DNA from: JAPLYB01 sp964500015
GTDB lineage: Archaea; Nanobdellota; Nanobdellia; Pacearchaeales; UBA284
NCBI GenBank assembly: GCA_964500015.1
Contig: CAZCMN010000010.1
Coordinates: 1 to 31,778, forward strand
Reading direction: 5' to 3'
DNA: 31,778 nt
The translations under genes were made by a program, and so were the position numbers. The notes beneath the pieces are model-generated. The model had not been told where the DNA came from. It saw only the letters and a program-made list of their open reading frames with translations, and did not search any database. This document shows positions 16,140 through 22,565 of the stretch, piece by piece; the first letter of the stretch is position 1; each line of letters opens with the position of its first letter.

Positions 16140-16925
16140 TTAAGCTTTTTCTCTTGCATTAAAGATATATGGTTGAATTTTTGGAACTGCGAATTGAACA
16201 GCTAAGGCAACAAGATTATCATTTTTTGGGCATGTTGCTCTTCTAAATTCTTGTCCGATTTCTTCAGGAGTTTTTCCAGAGACATAACCAACAAGGGGGT
16301 CCCCTGTAAATTGATGTAATTTATTTTTTCCAGTGTCAACCCCATCATAAGTTGGAAGCATTCTGACTTCTCCGATTTTTAATACTTTTTTTGCATCACC
16401 GATATGAATTATGTCTTTTTCTACATTTCCCTCTCTTGCGACTATCATAGCCATACCTCTTTCTGCAATTGCACCAGATATTCTTGAAGTGTAATTTGGT
16501 TTATCAATCTCATTAGAGGTTATATCTACTATTCCATGAAGAGGATCATATCTGAATTGAGATGAATTAACAGCATGCACTAAAGCAAGTTCTGCAAATC
16601 TCTGTCTTGTGTCTGAAGCAAACACTGAATAAATCAATTCTGTTTGCAATCCATTGCTTACAGAAACTCTTCCATCTTCAGTAGTCATCATACAAGGATA
16701 GTATATCCAGAATGCTTGTGTAGGGTCAATTTTTGTTGGGTCAAATGGCCTAACATGAACAGTTCTATTTCTTTTATCTGGATGATATATCCTATTTCTT
16801 GAAGAATCACTTCTTCCAGTTAGAATCGAAGCAGCAAAAGGAACATTACTTTCAGTTAATCCTAAAGCAATAACTCTGCCAGGGTATTCTAGTCTTGCTA
16901 ATTCATCTAGGCCATGCTCTGTCAT
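16140..16925 (-). CDS. purO: IMP cyclohydrolase, PurO family
   Basis: Closes the FAICAR ring to IMP, the last step of de novo purine synthesis. The 261-aa protein carries the PurO-family opening YPGRVIALGLTESNVPFAAS and LTGRSDSSRNRIY, typical of the Ntn-hydrolase-like fold of this family. It continues VHVRPFDPTKIDPTQAFWIY, DGRVSVSNGLQTELIY and TYTSR-like NYTSRISGAI. It is somewhat longer than the ~200 aa of classical methanogen PurO. It is the first gene of the operon with purCE and purB. A TATA element at 16947-16958 sits ~27 bases before the ATG, so the mRNA is leaderless. The FAICAR-forming enzyme (PurP or PurH) is not in this window. Confidence 0.9.
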   Translation of the reverse strand: MTEHGLDELARLEYPGRVIALGLTESNVPFAASILTGRSDSSRNRIYHPDKRNRTVHVRPFDPTKIDPTQAFWIYYPCMMTTEDGRVSVSNGLQTELIYSVFASDTRQRFAELALVHAVNSSQFRYDPLHGIVDITSNEIDKPNYTSRISGAIAERGMAMIVAREGNVEKDIIHIGDAKKVLKIGEVRMLPTYDGVDTGKNKLHQFTGDPLVGYVSGKTPEEIGQEFRRATCPKNDNLVALAVQFAVPKIQPYIFNAREKA

Positions 16926-16946
16926 GTTTATCTTTATTAACTGGGA

Positions 16947-16964
16947 TTTTTAAAGATTATTGTG
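16947..16964 (-). promoter_or_regulatory. purO operon promoter, TATA plus upstream sequence
   Basis: Minus-strand CACAATAATCTTTAAAAA. The CTTTAAAAA part is the TATA box, ~27 bases before the purO start. The identical 18 bases occur at 17848-17865 before the lipoprotein gene. The remaining spacer 16965-17054 shows only a short dyad around GTGCTTAAAAAGCAT at 16962-16976. Confidence 0.6.
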
Positions 16965-17054
16965 CTTAAAAAGCATTTATCCTAGGCAAGGCCTTTGGTG
17001 AGTTTTTGGATAAATAATTAAATTAAACTGTAAATACTAACTAGGAATACTAAA

Positions 17055-17822
17055 TTACCTTATTAACTGGCTATTGTTTTGAGAAAATCGGGCTTGATTG
17101 ATTATACTTTCTCTTAGATATTTAATTAGTCCTTCTTGTCCAGGAGCAGTATTGCCATCACATGAGAAAAAGAAATCATAGAGCTTCCCATTAGCATAAA
17201 CAAGGGTATGTTCTACATAATATCCTCCGAATTTTGATTGTGCTCCAACTCTTCTTGCTAGATTTCCTCCTATTTCAACATTTCCCAAAATTTCTATAGT
17301 GCGGCTTATTTTTCTTAGCATAGTTATTAATTTATTTGCTTCTTGATCAAGTGTTCTTTTTGTTTTTCTTGATGAAACAGATAAAATTACACGATTTCCT
17401 TGAGGATTATCTACTGAGTAATATGTTCTGCCAAATATCTCTAAACTTGATTCTGAGTTATGTGCGGTTAAATTATAATCTGTTTTTTTAACTGGTGAGA
17501 CACGTTTCCATATATTATCTAAATTTTCACTTCCTATAAAGTCTAGGTAATCTTCTTTAGATAATTGTGGCACCATGATGGGCAAGTTATAACCTTTATC
17601 TGAAGAATATGAGGGAGTGAATGATCCATGAATCTCTGGTTCAATTTGTTTAGATTGTCTATTATTTTTTTTAGGAGAGTCTGGCTGCGGATTTCTTTGA
17701 GTGTATTTTGCTCCGCAACCTTCTAATGAAAGAAATAGAATACCAGTACAAATTATTGCAGCTGCAGATTCAGCTATTGTTTCTAAAGTGCTTCTAGGGT
17801 TTTTTCTTGCATTTTTTGGCAT
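17055..17822 (-). CDS. predicted lipoprotein, unknown function
   Basis: A 255-aa exported protein. A basic N-terminus (MPKNARKNPRS) and hydrophobic core (AAAIICTGILFLSL) end in a lipobox-like LEGC with the cysteine at residue 36, so it is probably lipid-anchored outside the cell. Residues ~40-75 are a Pro/Asn/Gln/Lys-rich linker. Residues ~80-245 look like one folded domain with strands such as LEIFGRTYYSVDN, NRVILSVSS, YYVEHTLVYANGKLYDFFFS and a helix DQEANKLITMLRKISR. I do not recognise it. The pattern of a small alpha/beta domain ending in TLVYANGKLYDFFF with a cysteine recalls substrate-free adhesion or sensor domains only vaguely. The promoter lies 26-43 bases upstream, giving a nearly leaderless mRNA. 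Confidence 0.8.
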   Translation of the reverse strand: MPKNARKNPRSTLETIAESAAAIICTGILFLSLEGCGAKYTQRNPQPDSPKKNNRQSKQIEPEIHGSFTPSYSSDKGYNLPIMVPQLSKEDYLDFIGSENLDNIWKRVSPVKKTDYNLTAHNSESSLEIFGRTYYSVDNPQGNRVILSVSSRKTKRTLDQEANKLITMLRKISRTIEILGNVEIGGNLARRVGAQSKFGGYYVEHTLVYANGKLYDFFFSCDGNTAPGQEGLIKYLRESIINQARFSQNNSQLIR

Positions 17823-17847
17823 TTTCTAATGTAGAAAACATTTTTTC

Positions 17848-17865
17848 TTTTTAAAGATTATTGTG
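17848..17865 (-). promoter_or_regulatory. promoter of the lipoprotein gene, identical to the purO promoter core
   Basis: Minus-strand CACAATAATCTTTAAAAA, the same 18 bases as at 16947-16964. The TATA part lies about 30 bases before the ATG at 17822. Between it and the start is a small dyad AATGT-AGAAA-ACATT. Confidence 0.6.
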
Positions 17866-17869
17866 ATTA

Positions 17870-20473
17870 TCAAATCAAATGTTTTTTCTCTGTACCTTTC
17901 TTAATTAATTTTTCTTTTCGTGCTTTAACTTTGGCTTTCTCTTTTACTTTCTTTCTTATCTTAGCTCTTTTAGCTTTAGCTTTTTCTTTTTGCTCTTTTT
18001 TCTTTAGCAAAGCTTTTTCTTCTTTTTCTTTGAATTTAGCTTCTTTCTTTTCAGCTTTTTCTTTGGCATCTTGCTGCCAGCATCCTGGATTCATGCAAAA
18101 ATACCAAGGTGGGCGGCTTTTTTTTATTAGAACAGGCATTTGTCTTCCACATTTTTCACATTTTCTATCTGAAGCTTTTACCATACCAAATTGTGGAAGA
18201 GGGAAAGTTTTTTCACAATCAGGATTATTACACTGGACATATCTTTTTCCTCTGAAACTTCTTTTCATTATTAGGTCGCCTTTTTTGCATTCTGAACATG
18301 AAAATAATTTGCTTGATTCTTGTTTTTTTATTTCTTGTTCTTTATTTGCTAAGATTAATGATTTGCCAATTTCTTGTTCATTTTTCTTGAAATCTTGGGA
18401 AATTTTTATTATAATCTGTTTAGCTTCTTTTAAGATGTCTTGTTCTTCCTGTTTCATTTTTTCAGGAGATTTTTCTTCTTGGATTTTTTCCATTTCTTCT
18501 TCAAATTTTCTTGTTAATTGTTCATCTAATATGGAAGGAGAATTTTTTTCAAGTGTTTTTACTGTGGCAAGTCCTAGTTCAGATGCCCGAATCTGACTTC
18601 CGAAGACATAACCTCTTTTATATAACGTATCAATAATCATTGAGCGGGTTGTTTTTGTTCCTAACTTACGTTTTTCTAATTCTAGGATAATTGAAGCAGG
18701 AGAATATCTTCTTGGAGGCTGGGTCATTTTTTGCTCTGTTCTAGCTTCTTTAACTATGATTTCACCATTTATAATTGGAATTTCATTTTCTTGGACATTA
18801 TAAGGATAGATTTGAAGCCATCCTTGTTTGATTATTCTTTTTCCATCTATGAAAAATTCTTTTTCTAGGACATTAACTGTAATTTTTCTATTTTCAATTA
18901 ATGCATCTTCTGCAAAACATGCTAAGAATCTTTTTACAATCAGCTCATAGATTTTTCTTTCTTCTTGAGATAATTTTTGAGAAAACTCGCCTGTTGGATA
19001 AATAGCTGGATGAGCTGGATCTGTTTTTCCTCCCTGAACAGGATAATCTCTATTTAAGTTTAGGTTTAATTTTGGAAATAATTGTTTTAATCTATCAAGA
19101 ATTCTTTTATAACCTATGCTTGGGGGAAGTTTCTGGCTTGATGTTCTTGGATAAGAAATTAATCCAGCCAGATAGAGCTTTTGAGCTATTGCTAGAGTTT
19201 GAGCTGGAGAAAAGTGAAAAAACTTGTAAGATTCTATTTGTAAAGAAGTTAAATCAAAAGGGGGAAATGGTTTTAATTCATCTGTTCTAATATCTGTTTT
19301 TGCTGTGCCTTTTTTTCTTTTTAGCTTAAGAAATTTTTCAGCTTCTTCTGCTGAAGTGATATTTTCGGGAAACTTAACTTCAATCTGGTTTCCCTTGCTA
19401 TCATCTATAATCAAGAAAACTTGCCAATAAGGTGTTGAAATAAAACTTGAAATTTCAAGTTCTTTTTTTACAATTAGAGCTAGAGCTGGTCCTTGAACTC
19501 TGCCTATACTTAAAATTTTAAAAGTGCCTTGGGATTTTACTGCTTCTATTAATGCTCTTGAGAGATTAACACCATAAAACCAGTCTAGATAGTGTCTTGT
19601 CTCACCAGCATAAAAATGGCCGTAATTTACAGTGGGTTCAATTTCTTTAAAACTATTTAACAAATCATATTTTGTCAAGGCTGAGAACTTCATTCTTTTA
19701 GCTTTTTCAGAATGACAAATAAATCTTAGAGCATTAAATCCTATTACTTCGCCTTCAATATCATAATCTCCTGCCAGTATATAATCTGAAGCATCTTTAG
19801 AAATAGTTTTCATTGCACTAACATACTTTCTTGAAAAACCTTCTTTTTCCTGCCATTCTAATTCAAAATTAGGCCATTGTGAATTTCCTGGTTTTTGTTT
19901 TAATCCATAAAGATGACCAACAGCAGAAACAATAATATATTTTTTTCCTGCATTTTCAATTTCCCAGTATGGAACTCCGTAAAAATTCTTTTTTTGGGCT
20001 GTTGTTTCTGATAAAGCGAAAGCTATTTTCATAGCTGCTTGTGGTTTTTCTGAAATTATAAGAGTAAAATTCCCGGGTTTTGTAGATTGGGGGGAGATAG
20101 AAGTAAGTGATGTAGATGTAATATTATTGGTTTTTAGAATTTTTATTTCATCTTTTAGAGCTTGTGTACCTGCCGGTTTTGAAGGAGAGGAAATTGTTTG
20201 AGAGGTAAGCTGTTGTTTTTCTAAGTAAGGAGATTGTTTTTGAGATTGTGGTTTTTTTGTTGCAGGACTTATTACTGTTTCTGTTTGAGGTTTTGGTTTT
20301 TCTTCTTTAGATATAATGTTTGGATTTGAATTATCTATAAACTTTTTTTCTGGAGATTGTCTTTCTTTTGGATGTTCATAGGTCTGAATATTTTCAGGAT
20401 GAACAGAAGGGGCAATATATCCCGAACCATCATCTTGATAAATATTTGCCACATGCTTTTTTAACTTAGCCAT
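17870..20473 (-). CDS. topA: type IA DNA topoisomerase (TopA-like)
   Basis: Relaxes negatively supercoiled DNA by single-strand passage. It is 867 aa. The catalytic core has a Toprim domain from residue ~136 (FTLIISEKPQ with the conserved Glu, and GDYDIEGE at 235-242 giving the Asp-x-Asp-x-Glu metal site). It also has SIGRVQGP at 322-329 and the active-site Tyr441 in GLISYPRTSS. Two C-terminal zinc ribbons follow at ~705-790 (CSECKKGD with CNNPDC, and CEKCGRQM with CMNPGC). The last ~75 residues are almost all Lys, Glu and Ala, a DNA-binding tail. Unusually, residues 1-~135 are a low-complexity, Ser/Pro/Lys/Gln-rich extension with no homology I can see. The second Asp context is DYDIEGE, where many enzymes have DxDREGE. 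The promoter is shared with the divergent gene at 20592, and the mRNA is probably leaderless. Confidence 0.94.
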   Translation of the reverse strand: MAKLKKHVANIYQDDGSGYIAPSVHPENIQTYEHPKERQSPEKKFIDNSNPNIISKEEKPKPQTETVISPATKKPQSQKQSPYLEKQQLTSQTISSPSKPAGTQALKDEIKILKTNNITSTSLTSISPQSTKPGNFTLIISEKPQAAMKIAFALSETTAQKKNFYGVPYWEIENAGKKYIIVSAVGHLYGLKQKPGNSQWPNFELEWQEKEGFSRKYVSAMKTISKDASDYILAGDYDIEGEVIGFNALRFICHSEKAKRMKFSALTKYDLLNSFKEIEPTVNYGHFYAGETRHYLDWFYGVNLSRALIEAVKSQGTFKILSIGRVQGPALALIVKKELEISSFISTPYWQVFLIIDDSKGNQIEVKFPENITSAEEAEKFLKLKRKKGTAKTDIRTDELKPFPPFDLTSLQIESYKFFHFSPAQTLAIAQKLYLAGLISYPRTSSQKLPPSIGYKRILDRLKQLFPKLNLNLNRDYPVQGGKTDPAHPAIYPTGEFSQKLSQEERKIYELIVKRFLACFAEDALIENRKITVNVLEKEFFIDGKRIIKQGWLQIYPYNVQENEIPIINGEIIVKEARTEQKMTQPPRRYSPASIILELEKRKLGTKTTRSMIIDTLYKRGYVFGSQIRASELGLATVKTLEKNSPSILDEQLTRKFEEEMEKIQEEKSPEKMKQEEQDILKEAKQIIIKISQDFKKNEQEIGKSLILANKEQEIKKQESSKLFSCSECKKGDLIMKRSFRGKRYVQCNNPDCEKTFPLPQFGMVKASDRKCEKCGRQMPVLIKKSRPPWYFCMNPGCWQQDAKEKAEKKEAKFKEKEEKALLKKKEQKEKAKAKRAKIRKKVKEKAKVKARKEKLIKKGTEKKHLI

Positions 20474-20495
20474 GAATTGTTTTAGAATTAGAGGT

Positions 20496-20503
20496 TATAA
20501 AAA
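20496..20503. promoter_or_regulatory. shared TATA box between topA and the HExxH gene
   Basis: TATAAAAA on the plus strand, within GGTTATAAAAAG. On the minus strand it lies ~26 bases before the topA ATG, giving a leaderless topA mRNA. On the plus strand it would start transcription near 20522-20528, just before the structured leader. One AT box may serve both directions. Confidence 0.5.
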
Positions 20504-20532
20504 GTTTTGCTAATAGATCAGTTAAAATTAAA

Positions 20533-20580
20533 AACCTGGAAAGACACTCGTCTTTGAGGTGAGTAGAACCTCAGGGTTCT
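20533..20580 (+). ncRNA. predicted structured 5' leader (three-way junction), possible cis-regulatory RNA
   Basis: Helix P1 pairs AACCT (20533-20537) with GGGTT (20574-20578), one pair being G-U. P2 is a perfect 6-bp AAAGAC (20540-20545) with GTCTTT (20550-20555), loop ACTC. P3 is a perfect 5-bp GAGGT (20556-20560) with ACCTC (20568-20572), loop GAGTAGA. Loop ACTC is complementary to GAGT in the other loop, so a loop-loop contact is possible. A competing perfect 6-bp hairpin AGAACC (20565-20570) with GGTTCT (20575-20580) excludes P1 and P3. The element ends 11 bases before the ATG. It matches no riboswitch class I know. Confidence 0.4.
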
Positions 20581-20591
20581 GAATTATTAAA

Positions 20592-21110
20592 ATGGATTTT
20601 GCTAATATAAATTTGGAAGCATCAGGTTTAATGATTCCATGCCCATCAAAAACTGAGTATCATTATGATGGCCTTGTAGACAGTATATGGGGTCATACTT
20701 TAAGTTTGACTGATAAGTATAATTATCATGGTCCTTTGTTGTATGATGATGATACTGGTGTGGTTGGAAGAGTTCAGCATATAGAAGTAGAAGGGGTAAC
20801 GCATTATCATTTATTTTATTTAATAGGGTCGCCTGTTTTTGTTACTTGGGTAAGAGGTCATGAAGAGACACATATTTTGGAGCTTCTTGATGGTTTGGAT
20901 TCTTTAAGCGAGGTAATCAAAAGAGAACAAGGGTTAGTTATTGATTTAAAAAAAGTTGAAGATAATGGGGTTGTTGCATCTGTTGGAGGCATTCACGCTA
21001 CTCTAAGAAAAGGTCATTCTTTAGCAGAATTGAATCGGTTTTGTTTTGTAGAAGGTTATCAAGAAGCTAGAAGATATTTTGAAGTTAAGCATGTCCAAAC
21101 CAGAACTTAA
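20592..21110 (+). CDS. unknown protein with an HExxH motif
   Basis: A 172-aa soluble protein of unrecognised family. Its most telling feature is VRGHEETHILELLDGL near residues 95-110, an HExxH zinc-metallopeptidase-type motif on a predicted helix. A third metal ligand is not obvious; candidates are Asp or Glu residues in the following helix. Before it come beta strands (VVGRVQHIEVEG, then THYHLFYLIGSPVFVTWVRG), and after it another mixed region with GIHATLRKGHSL. There is no signal peptide or membrane segment, so it would act in the cytoplasm. It is preceded by the structured leader at 20533-20580. Its last 26 bases overlap the end of the convergent GluRS gene. It could be a metalloprotease, a regulator with a degenerate protease fold, or an unrelated fold with a chance motif. 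Confidence 0.75.
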   Translation: MDFANINLEASGLMIPCPSKTEYHYDGLVDSIWGHTLSLTDKYNYHGPLLYDDDTGVVGRVQHIEVEGVTHYHLFYLIGSPVFVTWVRGHEETHILELLDGLDSLSEVIKREQGLVIDLKKVEDNGVVASVGGIHATLRKGHSLAELNRFCFVEGYQEARRYFEVKHVQTRT

Positions 21111-22509
21111 CTTTCTCTTTGGGGTTATATTGACAATAGCCGAAGCTCATGAAATAAACAATTTGTTTGTCTTTGAGCTTTTTTATTTCTAAATCAGAAT
21201 TTCCCTTGACAATTGAGGCATCTGGCATGAGGATTTCTATTTTACCTTTTTTGTCTTGTTCGAATGAAGATTTAATTGCTTTTTCAAAAAGCAATTTTCT
21301 ATTTATAGAATATAAAACGTCAACTGGAATTGAAGCATCACTTAATTTTAATCCCATGTTCTCCACAAAAGTTTTTATTGCTTCTGGTTGAATGCCTCGC
21401 ATCATTAGACTTTGAACAGACCAGGATCTTGGATCGTGCCAGCCAAAGAATTTTCCAGATTTTATTTCTTGCTGTGCTTTGCTCTTGCTTATTTTAGCTC
21501 CTATTCCTTCTAATTTTATCCAGCCAATATGAATAAATTCAGGATGTTTCCATTTGAATATATCCATAATATATCTTTCCATGTCAGTTTCAATCATTAA
21601 TTCTTTTCCTCTGATAATATGTGTAATTTCAAGTAAATGATCATCAATTCCCCAAGACATTTCAAGTGTCGGCCAAACTCTGTATTTGTTTTTTGTTTTT
21701 GGATGTTCTCTGTCTACTATTTTGAATAATACTCTGTCTCTAAAAGCTGGATTTGGATTTTGCATTGAAGTTTTTATTCTTAGGGCACAACTTCCTGGTT
21801 TTGCTTTAAACATCTCTTTCCATAATTTGAGGTTTTGTTCAGGAGATTGTTTTCTGTGTTCACATTCTTTTCCTTTTGCTCTGTTTTCTCTTAATGTTTC
21901 AGATTTACAGAAACAGATATATGCTTTGTCTTTTTTAATAAGTTCTTCTGCATATTTATAATAAATCTCTAATCTATCTGATTTAAAGATAATTGGTTTT
22001 TTGTATTTGACGTTAAGCCAGTCAAATGATTCAGGAATTAGCTGATATGCTTCTGGAGCAATCATTTTTTGTTCTGAGCCAATTGTATCATCCATGATAA
22101 ATAGAAGTTTTCCTTTATATTTTTCAGCATAAAGTGCATTTAATAAGTAAGTTTTTGTGTTTCCAATATGTAATGCTCCTGAAGGGTATGGGGCAAGTCT
22201 TAAAACCATTTTTCCCTGAACTGCATTTTTAAGTTCGGGCAATTCACCTTCTTCTCTGACATCTCGATGTGAAACTTCACTAGATTCTTTTTTAAATTGT
22301 TTTTGCTGTTCTTCAAGGGATAAAGAATTTATTTTTTTAAGGGTTTCATTAATCAATGGCATTATTTCTTTAACATCTTTTTTTTCTAAGCCTTCGTGAA
22401 ATAAGGGGCTGAGAATGCTTCCTGCTTGGGCTTTTCCATCATGTTCTATTGCATTCTTCAATGCATAGGCTAGAATTTTTTCATTATACTTTTTTTTTAA
22501 GTCAACCAT
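21085..22509 (-). CDS. gltX: glutamyl-tRNA synthetase, archaeal type
   Basis: Class I aminoacyl-tRNA synthetase that charges tRNA-Glu (and often tRNA-Gln, for later amidation, in archaea lacking GlnRS). It is 474 aa. An archaeal-type N-terminal helical extension (residues 1-~95) precedes the catalytic core. The HIGH motif is HIGN at 114-117 within APYPSGALHIGNTKTYLLNA. KMSKS is KISKS at 339-343. YICFCKSETLRENRAKGKEC near 197-216 is the GluRS cysteine-containing insertion. It is about 80-100 residues shorter than typical archaeal GluRS. The C-terminal anticodon-binding beta barrels look reduced to ~85 residues, yet the gene ends with an in-frame stop and no sign of a frameshift. TATA-like CTTTAAAAA lies at 22541-22549. 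valS follows upstream on the same strand. Confidence 0.93.
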   Translation of the reverse strand: MVDLKKKYNEKILAYALKNAIEHDGKAQAGSILSPLFHEGLEKKDVKEIMPLINETLKKINSLSLEEQQKQFKKESSEVSHRDVREEGELPELKNAVQGKMVLRLAPYPSGALHIGNTKTYLLNALYAEKYKGKLLFIMDDTIGSEQKMIAPEAYQLIPESFDWLNVKYKKPIIFKSDRLEIYYKYAEELIKKDKAYICFCKSETLRENRAKGKECEHRKQSPEQNLKLWKEMFKAKPGSCALRIKTSMQNPNPAFRDRVLFKIVDREHPKTKNKYRVWPTLEMSWGIDDHLLEITHIIRGKELMIETDMERYIMDIFKWKHPEFIHIGWIKLEGIGAKISKSKAQQEIKSGKFFGWHDPRSWSVQSLMMRGIQPEAIKTFVENMGLKLSDASIPVDVLYSINRKLLFEKAIKSSFEQDKKGKIEILMPDASIVKGNSDLEIKKLKDKQIVYFMSFGYCQYNPKEKVKFWFGHA

Positions 22510-22565
22510 TTTTCAGTATGTATAATTAATTATGATAATGTTTTTAAAGTTGTTGATTGAAAGAA

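Noticed and set aside
16962..16976. Hairpin GTGCTTAAAAAGCAT upstream of purO as a riboswitch
   Set aside because: It lies upstream of the TATA box, so it would not be transcribed with purO, and it is too small.
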